Source: Kosakonia oryzae (GTDB lineage: Bacteria; Pseudomonadota; Gammaproteobacteria; Enterobacterales; Enterobacteriaceae). Taken from it: a stretch of 64,000 nt of DNA. Below, piece after piece: positions 15,901-29,314 of this stretch. Under the pieces are notes generated by a model. The model had not been told where the DNA came from. It worked only from the letters and a program-made list of their open reading frames with translations, and searched no databases. A program made the position numbers and the translations under genes. The stretch spans positions 2,418,001 to 2,482,000 of the forward strand of contig NZ_CP014007.2 in the NCBI RefSeq assembly GCF_001658025.2. The letters are read 5' to 3'. Each line of letters starts with the position of its first letter. The first letter of the stretch is position 1.

Positions 15901-16863
15901 ATGATGGTGACGACCCGATTATCTGAAGTAGGTACCTCAGGCACTGATGAGCCTGAAGGTGCAAAGACAACTGCGGCGCTGCTTCGGGTGGCACGGAAAT
16001 ATGCCGACGCGCATCGCAATAAAGAAGGTGTGGCAACCACCCCCATTCCAGGGGTATTCATCCTCAGCGAGAGCGCACCTTCCTTGCTGCAGTTCGCCAT
16101 TACTAAACCGCTGGTCGCATTTGTACTGCAAGGCCGCAAGCAGGTGACGATGGGTAGCCATACTTTTGATTTTGGCGCGGGGGAGTCTTTGCTGGTGACT
16201 GCGGATGTGCCGACAGTAAGCCAGGTTATCACCGCCAGCGCCGCCACCCCATATTATTCACTGGTCGTGGAACTTGATGCTGCGGTGATTACTGAATTGG
16301 TTGGCGATATGGGGAAACTGCAGGCAACGCCGGATCTGCCCGTGAGGGTTGACCAGATCGAAGAGGACGTCGCAGAAGCGGCGTTGCGCCTGCTGAAATT
16401 GCTCGACAGACCGCATGCGTTGAAGATGCTGGGTCGCCAGTTGGTGCGCGAGTTGCATTACTGGCTGCTCTCCGGACGATATGGCAAATCTGTGCGTGCT
16501 CTTGGAAACACGGATAGCCATGCCCGCCGGATCGCCCGGGCTGTCGAGATTATTCGGACTCAATATGATCGGCCGTTGCGCATCAAAATGCTGGCCGATG
16601 CAGCGGGTATGAGTATTTCGGTGTTCCATACGCATTTTCGCAATGTCACTACGCTCACACCGCTGCAATTTCAAAAACAGTTGCGTCTGGTCGAAGCCCG
16701 CAGGCGTATGCTTGCGGAAGGTGCTGCGGTTAGCACCGCTGCTCATGGCGTCGGCTATGAGAGTGTGACGCAGTTTACCCGTGAATATTCGCGTATGTTC
16801 GGCCAACCACCGGCTCGCAGCATCCGTGACGCGCATTTGAGTTCCATATTTGCAGGGCAGTAA
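15901..16863 (+). CDS. AraC-family regulator with N-terminal cupin-like domain
   Basis: 320 residues. N-terminal AraC_N domain (about 50-190, FAITKPLVAFVLQGRKQVTMGSH is cut by a typical cupin-like loop) and a C-terminal double HTH (about 215-315: LRIKMLADAAGMSISVFHTHF and VGYESVTQFTREYSRMFGQPP). This is the domain order of YqhC, which activates an aldehyde reductase gene beside it in E. coli. By analogy it should regulate the divergent SDR in response to a small molecule, possibly an aldehyde. Two adjacent ATG codons are available and no strong RBS is seen, so the start is approximate. Confidence 0.87.
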   Translation: MMVTTRLSEVGTSGTDEPEGAKTTAALLRVARKYADAHRNKEGVATTPIPGVFILSESAPSLLQFAITKPLVAFVLQGRKQVTMGSHTFDFGAGESLLVTADVPTVSQVITASAATPYYSLVVELDAAVITELVGDMGKLQATPDLPVRVDQIEEDVAEAALRLLKLLDRPHALKMLGRQLVRELHYWLLSGRYGKSVRALGNTDSHARRIARAVEIIRTQYDRPLRIKMLADAAGMSISVFHTHFRNVTTLTPLQFQKQLRLVEARRRMLAEGAAVSTAAHGVGYESVTQFTREYSRMFGQPPARSIRDAHLSSIFAGQ

Positions 16864-17245
16864 CGTCACCGATTGCGGAAGACAATCGCTTCGGGGGGGA
16901 CAAGATGCTGCTTGATTTTCTATTAACCGATATCATCCGTACTTAGGGAGATTTTTGTCAGGATGGTCAGCAGACCCGCTATTTTGCAACCATAACCTAC
17001 AAAGAAGGGATTTGGGTTGGTGTTCAGGTTGCCTGTTTTCCAATGCAGACAGGGAGCGTTATGGGATAGCGCTGTGTTCTTCTGCGGCCACGACGGGTAT
17101 TTTATAAGCTACGTATATTGCAGATAATTAAGATCTATTTTAAATCAAAACCCGAAAGGGATCGGGTTTTGATTATTTTACGATTAGCAGGTTTCTGTGC
17201 CCATGAATATATTTGGATTACTCTGATTTTGGTCATCAGTAATAT
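16864..17245. other. Intergenic stretch between araC-type gene and DUF305 gene
   Basis: 382 nt with no convincing gene; short frames at 16900-17060 have no start signal. The only clear element is a strong hairpin at 17143-17175, listed separately. Confidence 0.5.
17143..17175. terminator. Bidirectional hairpin terminator
   Basis: AATCAAAACCCG and CGGGTTTTGATT form a 12-bp perfect stem around AAAGGGAT, with A and T tracts on the two sides. It can end transcription of the DUF305 gene from the right and of readthrough from the left. Confidence 0.75.
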
Positions 17246-17596
17246 TTATTTATGATTACTGACCCATTTATTCATCTGCTCGATTTCACTTTTCTGCGCT
17301 TTTATGATGTTCTGCGCAAGCTTTCTCATTTCGGGATCTTTTCCGTATTTGAGTTCGGTTTCAGCCATTGCTATCGCACCTTCATGATGTGGAATCATGC
17401 CCTTAGCAAAGGCTTTATCAGGATCAGACTCTTTAAAAGCTGTCATCATTTTTTCATGCATGTCTTTCATACCAGCCATATATTCCTGCGACGATGCCGA
17501 TGATGCCATATCAGTCATTTTCATCGTCGAGTGTTCGGCGGATATCGCTGGCAGAGATAACATTAATATAACAAAAAGAGAGCCTTTGAGTTTCAT
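17246..17596 (-). CDS. DUF305 family exported protein
   Basis: 116 residues: signal peptide (MKLKGSLFVILMLSLPAISA, cleaved before EHST) and a helical DUF305 domain with the signature MIPHHEGAIAMAE, preceded by a Met/His-rich stretch (MHEKMM, MAGMKDMH). Family members are ferritin-like four-helix proteins often found near copper or silver resistance genes, and the Met/His content would suit a periplasmic metal-binding role. There is no metal pump or sensor beside it in this window. It lies next to a dead IS3 transposase fragment, consistent with arrival by transfer. Confidence 0.85.
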   Translation of the reverse strand: MKLKGSLFVILMLSLPAISAEHSTMKMTDMASSASSQEYMAGMKDMHEKMMTAFKESDPDKAFAKGMIPHHEGAIAMAETELKYGKDPEMRKLAQNIIKAQKSEIEQMNKWVSNHK

Positions 17597-17734
17597 GAAA
17601 TAAATCCTATGTTAGTTGCGTACAAGGTAATTATGTAAGCATATCTGTTTTAATGCCACATACTTTTTGAGAGGAGCTAATCAGGATATCGGGAGATCTT
17701 TAAAAGTGAATGGTCCGTTTTGCCGGGATAATGA

Positions 17735-17890
17735 CAAGAAGCCCGCAGTGATATTTTTTATTATATCGGAATGATTTATAACAATAAGCGTCGGCATGGT
17801 TCGGCGATTAAAATGCCACCGGCTGGATATGAAAACCGATACTGGAAAAACGTTAAAGCGGTGGCCAGTTTTGTTGACCACTACAGATAA
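17735..17890 (+). pseudogene. C-terminal remnant of an IS3-family transposase (orfB)
   Basis: The plus strand from 17735 to the TAA at 17888-17890 encodes a peptide containing YYIGMIYNNKRRHGSA, then PPAGYENRYWKNVKAV. This is the end of the integrase core and C-terminal tail typical of IS3-family OrfB (family pattern YIxMFYNxxRRHGS...SPxEYENRY). The frame is closed by a stop just upstream (17732) and nothing resembling the DDE core, OrfA or terminal inverted repeats is seen nearby. It is a decayed relic. Confidence 0.75.
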
Positions 17891-17953
17891 AATAAGAATG
17901 GAAACGGATTGTACTCATTTTAGACTGCGCTTTCATGAGACAATATGGAATAA

Positions 17954-17979
17954 AAAATCCACGCAAACGCGTGGATTTT
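17954..17979. terminator. Terminator downstream of ychF
   Basis: AAAATCCACGC - AAAC - GCGTGGATTTT: an 11-bp perfect stem with a T/A run on each side, positioned after the ychF stop on the minus strand. Confidence 0.75.
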
Positions 17980-18037
17980 AGCGGGTTTTGTGAGATTTAT
18001 GAGATGTTGTGACACCTCATGAGACAACAAAACTTAT

Positions 18038-19129
18038 TTAGACGTTGAACAGGAAGTTCATCACGTCGCCATCTTTAACGATGTACTCTTTGCCTTCTGC
18101 ACGCATTTTGCCGGCTTCTTTCGCGCCTTGCTCGCCTTTGTAAGCAATAAAGTCTTCATAAGCGATGGTTTGCGCGCGGATAAAGCCTTTTTCGAAGTCG
18201 GTGTGAATTTTACCGGCAGCCTGCGGAGCCGTTGCGCCAACCGGGATTGTCCAGGCACGCACTTCTTTCACCCCGGCGGTGAAGTAGGTTTGCAGATTCA
18301 GCAGGGCATAACCGGCGCGGATCACGCGGTTCAGGCCCGGCTCTTCAAGACCCAGCTCGGCCATGAACTCATCACGCTCTTCGTCATCCAGCTCGGCGAT
18401 ATCCGCTTCAACCGCGGCACAAACCGGCACGACTACAGAGCCTTCTTTTTCCGCGATGGCGCGAACCTGATCCAGATACGGGTTGTTTTCGAAACCGTCT
18501 TCATTGACGTTAGCGATGTACATGGTCGGTTTCAGCGTCAGGAAGCTCAGGTAACGAATGGCTTCTTTCTCTTCTTTGCTCAGATCCAGCGCGCGCAGCA
18601 TACCGGCGTTTTCCAGCTGCGGCAGGCATTTTTCCAGCGCGGCCAGCTCAACTTTCGCGTCTTTATCGCCGCCTTTTGCTTTCTTGGACACGCGGTGAAT
18701 CGCACGCTCGCAGGTTTCCAGATCGGACAGCGCCAGTTCGGTGTTGATAACGTCGATATCTTCCGCCGGGTCAACTTTACCGGCAACGTGGATGATGTTG
18801 TCGTTTTCAAAGCAGCGTACAACGTGGCCGATGGCTTCGGTTTCGCGGATGTTGGTCAGGAACTGGTTACCCAGGCCTTCACCTTTGGACGCGCCTTTTA
18901 CCAGACCGGCGATATCAACAAATTCCATCGTGGTCGGCAGAATGCGCTGAGGCTTAACGATTTCCGCGAGTTTGTCCAGACGCGGATCGGGCATCGGTAC
19001 GACACCGGTGTTCGGCTCAATAGTACAGAAGGGGAAGTTTGCCGCTTCAATACCTGCTTTGGTGAGCGCGTTGAACAGGGTGGATTTACCTACGTTGGGC
19101 AGACCAACGATACCGCATTTGAATCCCAT
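18038..19129 (-). CDS. ychF: YchF, ribosome-binding ATPase of the Obg family
   Basis: 363 residues, the full family length. P-loop [14 protein letters not shown] at the N-terminus, switch regions including [20 protein letters not shown], and a C-terminal TGS domain ending in [12 protein letters not shown]. The usual guanine-specifying NKxD motif is replaced (NVNE), which explains the ATP preference of this P-loop protein. It binds ribosomes and is involved in oxidative stress responses. It lies downstream of pth on the same strand, the conserved pth-ychF pair, separated by 126 nt. Confidence 0.96.
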   Translation of the reverse strand: MGFKCGIVGLPNVGKSTLFNALTKAGIEAANFPFCTIEPNTGVVPMPDPRLDKLAEIVKPQRILPTTMEFVDIAGLVKGASKGEGLGNQFLTNIRETEAIGHVVRCFENDNIIHVAGKVDPAEDIDVINTELALSDLETCERAIHRVSKKAKGGDKDAKVELAALEKCLPQLENAGMLRALDLSKEEKEAIRYLSFLTLKPTMYIANVNEDGFENNPYLDQVRAIAEKEGSVVVPVCAAVEADIAELDDEERDEFMAELGLEEPGLNRVIRAGYALLNLQTYFTAGVKEVRAWTIPVGATAPQAAGKIHTDFEKGFIRAQTIAYEDFIAYKGEQGAKEAGKMRAEGKEYIVKDGDVMNFLFNV

Positions 19130-19255
19130 GATGTAATTACCTTAATCTCTTGATAATCAACCCGTTGAGTAAAACGGATTGTAGAAAAGTGAATAACTTT
19201 GCCTATTATACACGTAACAGATGTAACGCGCGGCAAAATTGCCGTTGCAGTGGGG

Positions 19256-19840
19256 TTACTGTGCCTTAAAGGCATGCAGGCGGTTGGTGGCTTTGGTTAA
19301 ACCATCCTTCAGCCAGATCTCTGTACAACGTGCCGCTTCGTCAACGGCTTCATCGATCAGCTTCTGTTCAGAAACCGGCGGTTTGCCCAGTACAAAACCG
19401 ACCACTTTGTTTTTATCCCCCGGATGGCCGATACCCACGCGCAAACGGTGAAAATTGGGGTTATTCCCCAGCTTACTAATAATGTCTTTCAGGCCGTTAT
19501 GGCCACCGTGACCGCCGCCCAGTTTGAACTTCGCCACGCCTGGCGGCAGATCCAGTTCATCATGCGCGACAAGGATTTCATCCGGGTTGATGCGATAAAA
19601 AGTCGCCATCGCCGCCACCGCTTTGCCGCTCAGGTTCATAAAGGTGGTCGGCACCAGCAGACGCACATCTTCGCCCGCCAGATTAATGCGCGAGGTATAA
19701 CCGAAGAATTTCGGTTCATCGCGCAGCGGCGCGCGCGCGCGTTCCGCCAGTAAATCGACATACCAGGCACCCGCATTGTGGCGTGTCGCAGCGTATTCAG
19801 CGCCAGGGTTCGCCAGCCCGACAATCAGTTTAATCGTCAC
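19256..19840 (-). CDS. pth: Peptidyl-tRNA hydrolase
   Basis: 194 residues, as in E. coli. Releases the peptide from peptidyl-tRNAs that drop off the ribosome. The N-terminal signature [17 protein letters not shown] contains the catalytic His of the RHNAG motif; [14 protein letters not shown] and the Asp-containing HDELDLPPG and [11 protein letters not shown] segments are all present. Cytoplasmic. Forms a conserved leftward pair with ychF. Confidence 0.96.
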   Translation of the reverse strand: MTIKLIVGLANPGAEYAATRHNAGAWYVDLLAERARAPLRDEPKFFGYTSRINLAGEDVRLLVPTTFMNLSGKAVAAMATFYRINPDEILVAHDELDLPPGVAKFKLGGGHGGHNGLKDIISKLGNNPNFHRLRVGIGHPGDKNKVVGFVLGKPPVSEQKLIDEAVDEAARCTEIWLKDGLTKATNRLHAFKAQ

Positions 19841-20111
19841 TTTTTATTCCTGACCAGGTCAATATCCGGCGCGTAGTTTACGTTGTGCGGGGCGCGATGA
19901 CAAAATTCTCACGGTATCCGGTGGGAAATGATAATGATTGCTCACCTCAATCATTCGAAATTCAAGCAGTTCAATCGCTTATTTGTAAATTTTTGTTAGC
20001 CAAACATATGTAATTGTGATCGTGTCCGCAACCGCCAAAAAGAGCGATGTCTATACTTTGTTCACAAGGATTGGGGTTTTCCCATCCAACCCATTGTTCC
20101 GGAGGTGACAT

Positions 20112-20387
20112 ATGAAACGCAAAAACGCTTCGTTACTCGGTAATGCGCTCATGGGGTTGGGGTTGGTCGTGATGGTTGTTGGTGTTGGTTACTCTATTTT
20201 AAACCAGCTTCCGCAGCTTAACCTGCCGCAATTTTTTGCGCACGGCGCGGTACTGAGTATCTTCCTCGGCGCTGTTCTCTGGCTCGCAGGTGCCCGTGTA
20301 GGAGGCCATGAGCAGGTTTGCGATAAATACTGGTGGGTTCGCCACTATGACAAACGCTGCCGCCGTGACCGGCAACATCACAGTTAA
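20112..20387 (+). CDS. ychH: YchH, small inner-membrane stress protein (DUF2583)
   Basis: 91 residues with two membrane helices (LMGLGLVVMVVGVGYSIL, AVLSIFLGAVLWLAGARV) and a basic Cys-containing tail. Strong RBS GGAGG before ATG. In E. coli ychH is CRP-regulated and implicated in stress tolerance and biofilm; a TGTGA half-site lies upstream at about 20015-20020, but I do not see a full CRP palindrome. Divergent from pth, as in E. coli. Confidence 0.93.
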   Translation: MKRKNASLLGNALMGLGLVVMVVGVGYSILNQLPQLNLPQFFAHGAVLSIFLGAVLWLAGARVGGHEQVCDKYWWVRHYDKRCRRDRQHHS

Positions 20388-20400
20388 AGACGAGTTTTTC

Positions 20401-20432
20401 GAAAACGGCTCCTGAGTGAGCCGTTTTTTTTT
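20401..20432 (+). terminator. Rho-independent terminator of ychH
   Basis: AACGGCTC - CTGA - GTGAGCCGTT followed by nine T. Confidence 0.85.
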
Positions 20433-20499
20433 GTGTTCTGCTTGACCCTCACGTAACGTCAGGCCTGAAAGTCCGGTCTGTGGAGAAGAGGGGGAAGCC

Positions 20500-21546
20500 A
20501 TGTTGATTCAGGTTGGAGAGTTGTCGCGGCGGGCGGGCATCAGTGTGCGTACGCTGCATCACTATGAACATATTGGTTTGCTGCTCCCTTCTGCCCGAAG
20601 CGCCGCGGGTTACCGGCTCTATAATCTTGCTGATGTGAAACGCCTGCACATGATTCAGGCGCTGGCGAAAGCAGGTATGGAACTGGCGGCAATTAATGAT
20701 TATCTGGCGCAGGAGACGCGCCCGCTGGCAGAATTGCTGGATCAGCAAATCACCATGCTCGATAAGCAAATGCGTGACATTGTCACCTTACGTCATCAGC
20801 TCACAGCTTTGCGTGACGGTCTTGCCAGCGGTGCGGAGCCTGACCTGGAGTCATGGCTACAGACACTGGAGATGATGAAAATGTACGATCGCTGGTTTAG
20901 TCCGCAAGAGTTACAGGAATTGCCATTTGCCACGCCCGACGAGGCGCGGGAGCAGGCCTGGGCCGAAATGGTGAGTGAAGCGCAGAAATTGCTGGCGGAA
21001 AATTGCCCACCGGACGATGTACGCGCGATGGATCTGGCAACGCGCTGGATGAGCCGTCTTGAAGACGATACGGCGAATAAGCCGGAGTTTCTTACCCGTT
21101 TAAACGAGATGCACAGTGTGGAACCGCAGATGCGCGAGCAAACCGGCATCACGCAAAGCATCGTCGATTTTATTACCCGCAGTTTCGCAGAAAGTAAGCT
21201 CGCTATCTGGCAGCGTTATCTGTCGCCGGAAGAGATGGCCTTCACGCGGGCCCACTATTTTGACCGCATGATGGAGTGGCCGCCGCTGGTGGCGAAACTG
21301 CATCTCGCCCAGCGGCAGGCGCTGGATCCGCAGTCGGAAGAGGCGCAGGCGCTGGCGCAAAACTGGCTGGCGCTGTTCCAGTCTTACGCCGGAACGGATG
21401 CGCAGACGCAGCAAAAGTTTCGCACTGCGATGCACCAGGAACCGCACCTGATGAAGGGGACATGGATGACGCCCGAAGTGCTGCAATGGCTACAACGGGC
21501 GATAGAGGTGATGATGCGGAATCGCTATTCCGCATCCGGTTCATAG
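20500..21546 (+). CDS. MerR-family regulator with AlbA/TipAS-type drug-binding domain
   Basis: 348 residues. N-terminal MerR winged HTH ([20 protein letters not shown], then [13 protein letters not shown]) and a dimerisation coiled coil to about residue 120. From about residue 127 ([12 protein letters not shown]) to the end the protein closely resembles AlbA of Klebsiella oxytoca, the helical albicidin-binding protein of the TipAS group; [17 protein letters not shown] and [19 protein letters not shown] are typical. An ATG at 20881, 9 nt after GGAG, would give that domain alone (221 residues, the length I recall for AlbA). Likely a drug-sensing activator plus a free drug-sequestering isoform. 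Inserted between ychH and dauA; overlaps the dauA stop by 6 nt. Confidence 0.85.
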   Translation: MLIQVGELSRRAGISVRTLHHYEHIGLLLPSARSAAGYRLYNLADVKRLHMIQALAKAGMELAAINDYLAQETRPLAELLDQQITMLDKQMRDIVTLRHQLTALRDGLASGAEPDLESWLQTLEMMKMYDRWFSPQELQELPFATPDEAREQAWAEMVSEAQKLLAENCPPDDVRAMDLATRWMSRLEDDTANKPEFLTRLNEMHSVEPQMREQTGITQSIVDFITRSFAESKLAIWQRYLSPEEMAFTRAHYFDRMMEWPPLVAKLHLAQRQALDPQSEEAQALAQNWLALFQSYAGTDAQTQQKFRTAMHQEPHLMKGTWMTPEVLQWLQRAIEVMMRNRYSASGS

Positions 21547-23220
21547 ATCGGCTAATGCCGCGTCGCGGTTAGGGAAGAAAGCCAGTCGGCCAGGGATGGG
21601 CTGTACACCGGCGCGCGCCAGCGTGCGCAGCGGCTGAAACTCCAGATTGCTGACCCGCAGCTCGGTACCTTCCGGTAGGCGGGCAACAAAACGGCGGAAG
21701 GCATCCAGCCCACCAGCATCGAGCACCGGCACGGCATCCCACTTCAGCACAACAATTCGCTTACCGGCGATGCGGGTTTCCAGATCGCTGAACACACCTT
21801 CCGCCGCGGCAAAGAACAGCGGGCCAATAACGCGCAGCACCAGCACGTCATCCGGCACGCTGACATTCACCGCTGCCAGGTGCGTCATCCGCGCAATGCG
21901 GCGCATAAACAGCAGCGACGCCAGCACAATCCCGACGCTAATGGCGATAACCATATCGAACAGCACCGTCAGCGACATACACATCAGCATCACCACAATG
22001 TCATCGGCGGGCGCGCGGCGCAGCAGATCGATTACTTTGTGCGCTTCACTCATATTCCACGCCACCATTAACAGCAGCGCGGCCATCGCCGACAGCGGCA
22101 GCCAGGAGAGGAGCGGCGCCAGCGCCAGTAACGCCAGGATCACCAGCAGCGCATGGACCACGGCCGAAATGGGCGAAGTGGCGCCCGCGCGCACGTTGGC
22201 GGCAGAGCGGGCAATCGCCGCCGTCGCGGTGATACCGCCAAAGAACGGCGCGATAATATTCCCCATGCCCTGGCCAATCAGTTCGCTGTTGGCTTTATGT
22301 TTGGTGCCGGTCATCCCGTCCAGTACCACCGCGCAGAGCAGCGATTCAATGGCGCCCAGCATGGCCATTGAAAACGCGGCGGGCAGCATCGCCTGTAGCG
22401 AGTTCCAGCTCAGGGTGAAATTCGAACCCGGCAGATCCCACGGCAACACCAACTGTGGCAGAAGCTGAGGGATACCGTTGCCCTGCGTGCCATCTGCCAG
22501 CGTGTACTGGAACTGGGAACCGATAGTGGCAACATGACCGCCGAGCAGGTTCACCACCAGCATCACCGCGCAGCCTGCCAGCAGTGCAGGCAAGTGACCG
22601 GGCAAGCGTATGCGTAAGCGCGGCCAGAGAACCAGCGTTGCCAGTGTCGTCACGCCGATGGCCGCATCGCCAAAATTAATGGTGGGCAGCGCCATCACCA
22701 GCGCACCCACTTTTTGCAGGTAATGTTCCGGGACATGCGTCATATGCAGCCCGAGAAAATCTTTCAACTGCATCGTGGCAATGGTGATGCCAATACCGGA
22801 GGTAAAACCGAGCGTCACCGAAAGCGGAATATATTCAATCAACCGGCCAAAGCGCGCCAGGCCGAAGAGGATCAGGAACACCCCGGACATCAGCGTGGCA
22901 ACCAGCAGGCCCGCAAGGCCAAACTGTTGCGAAACCGGATAGAGGATCACCACAAACGCGGCGGTCGGGCCGGAAACGCTGTAGCGTGAACCGCCGCTCA
23001 GGGCGATAACGATACCGGCAATCGCCGAGGTATACAGGCCATATTGCGGCGCGACGCCGCTGCCAATCGCCAGCGCCATCGACAGGGGAATGGCGATAAT
23101 TCCGACGGTGATACCGGCGATCAGATCGCGGGTAAAGCGAGCCATCGTGTATTTTTCTTTCCAGCACGCCTCAATTAACGCGCGGAAAGGCAGAACCTGG
23201 GGAGTGAAAAATTTATTCAC
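21541..23220 (-). CDS. dauA: DauA (YchM), SulP-family C4-dicarboxylate transporter
   Basis: 559 residues. SulP/SLC26 architecture: a membrane domain of about 14 segments ([38 protein letters not shown]) and a C-terminal cytoplasmic STAS domain (about 440-555; [33 protein letters not shown]). In E. coli DauA takes up succinate and other C4-dicarboxylates aerobically at acidic pH. Positioned between ychH and prs as in E. coli. Convergent with the MerR gene. Confidence 0.93.
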   Translation of the reverse strand: MNKFFTPQVLPFRALIEACWKEKYTMARFTRDLIAGITVGIIAIPLSMALAIGSGVAPQYGLYTSAIAGIVIALSGGSRYSVSGPTAAFVVILYPVSQQFGLAGLLVATLMSGVFLILFGLARFGRLIEYIPLSVTLGFTSGIGITIATMQLKDFLGLHMTHVPEHYLQKVGALVMALPTINFGDAAIGVTTLATLVLWPRLRIRLPGHLPALLAGCAVMLVVNLLGGHVATIGSQFQYTLADGTQGNGIPQLLPQLVLPWDLPGSNFTLSWNSLQAMLPAAFSMAMLGAIESLLCAVVLDGMTGTKHKANSELIGQGMGNIIAPFFGGITATAAIARSAANVRAGATSPISAVVHALLVILALLALAPLLSWLPLSAMAALLLMVAWNMSEAHKVIDLLRRAPADDIVVMLMCMSLTVLFDMVIAISVGIVLASLLFMRRIARMTHLAAVNVSVPDDVLVLRVIGPLFFAAAEGVFSDLETRIAGKRIVVLKWDAVPVLDAGGLDAFRRFVARLPEGTELRVSNLEFQPLRTLARAGVQPIPGRLAFFPNRDAALADL

Positions 23221-23290
23221 GATGCTATTTCATCCTGGAGGTGGAAAGTAATAACGACTAAATAAATCATACAAATAACATTCAAAGATA

Positions 23291-23316
23291 AAAAAACCCG
23301 CCGCAGCGGGTTTTCT
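23291..23316. terminator. Terminator of prs
   Basis: On the minus strand CCCGC - TGCG - GCGGG followed by seven T; an opposing T-run makes it potentially bidirectional. Confidence 0.8.
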
Positions 23317-23328
23317 TGTCAGCAGCGA

Positions 23329-24360
<1,032 letters not shown>

Positions 24361-24399
24361 TTAAAGAGCGCGATGCAACGTCTGGAACATGTGACGTTG

Positions 24400-25955
<1,556 letters not shown>

Positions 25956-26087
25956 CTACGTTCAAGTTGTCTTAAATCATTAAAATACCAATTACTCCGA
26001 AAGGAGAGTCTCTCTTTTATTGACCGTGCGCATCCTGTATGATGCGTGCAGTCTAACCTTATCAACGTTGGTACTATTCCCGCGCCC

Positions 26088-27344
26088 ATGACCCTTTTAG
26101 CTCTTGGCATCAACCACAAAACGGCACCCGTTTCGCTGCGAGAACGCATTGCATTTTCGCCGGATACGCTTGACCAGGCGCTGGAAAGCCTGCTCTCGCA
26201 GCCGATGGTGCAGGGTGGGGTGGTGCTTTCAACCTGTAACCGCACCGAGCTTTATTTGAGCGTCGAAGAGCGGGAAAACCTGCGTGAAGCGCTGGTTCGC
26301 TGGTTGTGTGATTACCATCACCTGAGCGAAGAGGAAGTGCGCCAGAGTCTTTACTGGCATCAGGATAATGACGCCGTCAGCCATTTAATGCGCGTGGCAA
26401 GCGGGCTCGATTCGCTGGTGCTTGGCGAGCCGCAAATTCTCGGCCAGGTGAAAAAAGCCTATGCCGATTCGCAGCGCGGGCACGGCAATGCCAGCGATCT
26501 GGAACGCATGTTCCAGAAATCCTTCTCCGTGGCTAAACGGGTGCGTACGGAAACCGATATTGGCGCCAGTGCCGTGTCAGTCGCCTTTGCCGCCTGTACG
26601 CTGGCGCGGCAGATTTTCGAATCCCTCTCGACAGTCACCGTCTTACTGGTTGGCGCAGGCGAAACCATTGAACTGGTTGCCCGTCACCTGCGCGAACACA
26701 AAGTGCAGAAGATGATCATTGCGAACCGTACGCGTGAGCGCGCGCAGGTGCTGGCGGGGGAAGTCGGGGCTGACGTTATCTCCCTGAGCGAAATCGACGA
26801 GCGCCTGAAAGACGCTGATATTGTCATCAGTTCTACCGCCAGCCCGCTGCCGATCATCGGTAAAGGGATGGTGGAACGCGCGATGAAAGCGCGCCGCAAT
26901 CAACCGATGCTGCTGGTGGACATCGCCGTACCGCGCGACGTTGAACCGGAAGTGGGGAAAGTGGCCAACGCTTATCTCTACAGCGTCGACGATCTGCAAA
27001 GCATTATTCAGCACAACCTGGCGCAGCGTAAAGCCGCTGCGGTGCAGGCGGAAACCATCGTCGCCCAGGAAACCAGCGAATTTATGTCATGGCTGCGCGC
27101 GCAAAGCGCCAGCGAGACAATTCGTGAATACCGTAGCCATTCCGAAGCCGTGCGCGATGAGCTGACCGCCAAAGCGCTGGCTGCGCTGGAGCAGGGCGGC
27201 GATCCGCAGGTTATCATGCAGGACCTCGCGTGGAAGCTGACTAATCGCCTGATCCACGCTCCAACCAAATCTCTTCAGCAGGCCGCCCGTGACGGGGATG
27301 ATGAGCGCCTGCATACTTTGCGCAACAGCCTCGGGCTGGATTAG
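26088..27344 (+). CDS. hemA: Glutamyl-tRNA reductase
   Basis: 418 residues from ATG 26088, which matches the E. coli N-terminus [20 protein letters not shown]; an upstream in-frame ATG is not used in the family. Reduces Glu-tRNA to glutamate-1-semialdehyde, the first committed step of haem synthesis. The catalytic Cys lies in STCNRTELY, the NADPH-binding loop is [14 protein letters not shown] and the C-terminal dimerisation helix ends [15 protein letters not shown]. The N-terminal turnover region known in Salmonella is preserved. Start of the hemA-prfA-prmC-sirB2-sirB1-kdsA run. Confidence 0.96.
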   Translation: MTLLALGINHKTAPVSLRERIAFSPDTLDQALESLLSQPMVQGGVVLSTCNRTELYLSVEERENLREALVRWLCDYHHLSEEEVRQSLYWHQDNDAVSHLMRVASGLDSLVLGEPQILGQVKKAYADSQRGHGNASDLERMFQKSFSVAKRVRTETDIGASAVSVAFAACTLARQIFESLSTVTVLLVGAGETIELVARHLREHKVQKMIIANRTRERAQVLAGEVGADVISLSEIDERLKDADIVISSTASPLPIIGKGMVERAMKARRNQPMLLVDIAVPRDVEPEVGKVANAYLYSVDDLQSIIQHNLAQRKAAAVQAETIVAQETSEFMSWLRAQSASETIREYRSHSEAVRDELTAKALAALEQGGDPQVIMQDLAWKLTNRLIHAPTKSLQQAARDGDDERLHTLRNSLGLD

Positions 27345-27386
27345 CACAACACCACTCTCTGATTATTAAAAGGTGCATTTACGCCT

Positions 27387-28469
27387 ATGAAGCCTTCTAT
27401 CGTTGCCAAACTGGAAGCCCTGCATGAACGCCATGAAGAAGTTCAGGCGCTGCTGGGTGATGCGCAAACTATTGCCGACCAGGATCGTTTCCGCGCGCTG
27501 TCGCGGGAATATGCGCAGCTAAGCGATGTGTCGCGCTGTTTTACTGACTGGCAACAGGTTCAGGAAGATATTGAAACGGCACAGATGATGCTCGACGACC
27601 CGGAAATGCGCGAAATGGCGCAGGAAGAGTTGCGCGATGCGAAAGAAAAAAGCGAACAGCTGGAGCAGCAGTTACAGGTTTTACTCTTGCCAAAAGATCC
27701 GGATGACGAACGCAATGCTTTCGTTGAGGTTCGCGCGGGTACGGGCGGTGACGAAGCGGCATTATTTGCCGGCGATCTGTTCCGCATGTACAGCCGCTAC
27801 GCGGAAGCCCGCCGCTGGCGCGTGGAGATCATGAGCGCCAATGACGGTGAACATGGCGGCTATAAAGAAGTGATCGCCAAAATCAGCGGCGAAGGCGTCT
27901 ACGGGCGTCTGAAGTTTGAATCGGGCGGCCATCGTGTGCAGCGCGTCCCGGCGACCGAATCGCAGGGGCGTATTCATACTTCTGCCTGTACCGTTGCTGT
28001 CATGCCGGAGCTGCCTGAAGCTGAGCTGCCGGATATCAACCCGGCGGATCTGCGCATTGATACTTTCCGCTCCTCCGGCGCGGGCGGCCAGCACGTTAAC
28101 ACCACCGACTCGGCAATCCGTATTACCCACCTGCCGACGGGGATTGTGGTCGAATGCCAGGACGAACGTTCGCAGCATAAAAACAAAGCCAAAGCGATGT
28201 CAGTGCTGGGCGCGCGTATCCACGCAGCGGAGATGGCGAAACGCCAGCAGGCGGAAGCATCAACCCGCCGCAATCTGCTGGGCAGCGGCGATCGCAGCGA
28301 TCGCAACCGCACATACAATTTTCCGCAGGGGCGCGTTACCGATCACCGCATCAACGTGACACTTTATCGTCTTGATGAGGTGATGGAAGGCAAGCTCGAT
28401 ATGCTGATTGAGCCGATTGTGCAGGAATATCAGGCCGATCAACTGGCGGCGCTTTCCGAGCAGGACTAA
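27387..28469 (+). CDS. prfA: Peptide chain release factor 1
   Basis: 360 residues as in E. coli. Reads UAA and UAG stop codons. The catalytic GGQ lies in [17 protein letters not shown], and the codon-recognition PxT region is present as [17 protein letters not shown]. The last base of its TAA is the first base of prmC, whose product methylates the GGQ glutamine. Confidence 0.97.
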   Translation: MKPSIVAKLEALHERHEEVQALLGDAQTIADQDRFRALSREYAQLSDVSRCFTDWQQVQEDIETAQMMLDDPEMREMAQEELRDAKEKSEQLEQQLQVLLLPKDPDDERNAFVEVRAGTGGDEAALFAGDLFRMYSRYAEARRWRVEIMSANDGEHGGYKEVIAKISGEGVYGRLKFESGGHRVQRVPATESQGRIHTSACTVAVMPELPEAELPDINPADLRIDTFRSSGAGGQHVNTTDSAIRITHLPTGIVVECQDERSQHKNKAKAMSVLGARIHAAEMAKRQQAEASTRRNLLGSGDRSDRNRTYNFPQGRVTDHRINVTLYRLDEVMEGKLDMLIEPIVQEYQADQLAALSEQD

Positions 28470-29308
28470 TGGACTATCAACAGTGGTTGCGTGCGGCGAT
28501 AAGCCAGTTGCAGACGAGCGAAAGCCCGCGCCGCGATGCTGAAATTCTGCTGGGGTTTGTGACCGGCAAAACGCGCACCTTCATTCTTGCTTTTGGTGAA
28601 ACGCGGCTTACGGCGGAACAGCAGCAGCAACTGGATGCGCTGCTGGCGCGCCGTGCGCTTGGTGAACCGGTGGCGCACCTGGTTGGTGAGCGTGAGTTCT
28701 GGTCGCTGCCGCTGTTTGTTTCTCCGGCGACGCTGATCCCGCGCCCGGACACGGAGTGCCTGGTCGAGCAGGCGTTAAACCGCCTTCCCGCTTCGCCGTG
28801 TCGCATTCTCGATCTGGGCACCGGGACCGGGGCGATCGCGCTGGCGCTGGCCAGCGAACGGCCGGATTGCCACGTTACTGCCGTCGATGTGGTTGCTGAG
28901 GCGGTGGCGCTGGCGCAACGCAATGCGGAACACCTGGCGATCACCAACGTCGAGATCCTGCAAAGTCGCTGGTTCAGTGCGCTTGCAGGGCAGCAGTTCG
29001 CCATGATTGTCAGCAATCCTCCCTATATTGACGAGCAGGATCCGCATCTCGCGCAGGGCGATGTCCGTTTTGAACCGCTGAGCGCGCTGGTGGCGGCCGA
29101 TCATGGTCTCGCCGATTTACAGACCATCATTTGCGATGCGCGGCGCTTTTTGCTGCCGGGCGGCTGGCTGCTGCTGGAACATGGCTGGCAGCAGGGCGCG
29201 GCGGTGCGTTCGCTATTTTCACAATATGGCTGGCAGGAAGTGGAAACCTGCCGGGATTATGGCGGTAATGAGCGGCTGACGCTGGGAAAGCAGCCTTTAC
29301 AGGAGTAA
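28469..29308 (+). CDS. prmC: Release factor glutamine N5-methyltransferase
   Basis: 279 residues. SAM-binding motif I ILDLGTGTGAIALALASERP, catalytic NPPY in VSNPPYIDEQDP. It methylates the GGQ Gln of RF1 and RF2 (prfA is directly upstream, overlapping by one base). N-terminal helical domain is present. Confidence 0.95.
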   Translation: MDYQQWLRAAISQLQTSESPRRDAEILLGFVTGKTRTFILAFGETRLTAEQQQQLDALLARRALGEPVAHLVGEREFWSLPLFVSPATLIPRPDTECLVEQALNRLPASPCRILDLGTGTGAIALALASERPDCHVTAVDVVAEAVALAQRNAEHLAITNVEILQSRWFSALAGQQFAMIVSNPPYIDEQDPHLAQGDVRFEPLSALVAADHGLADLQTIICDARRFLLPGGWLLLEHGWQQGAAVRSLFSQYGWQEVETCRDYGGNERLTLGKQPLQE

Positions 29309-29314
29309 TGCGCG

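Noticed and set aside
20010..20030. CRP site upstream of ychH
   Set aside because: Only a TGTGA half-site is visible; the second half does not match well enough to call.
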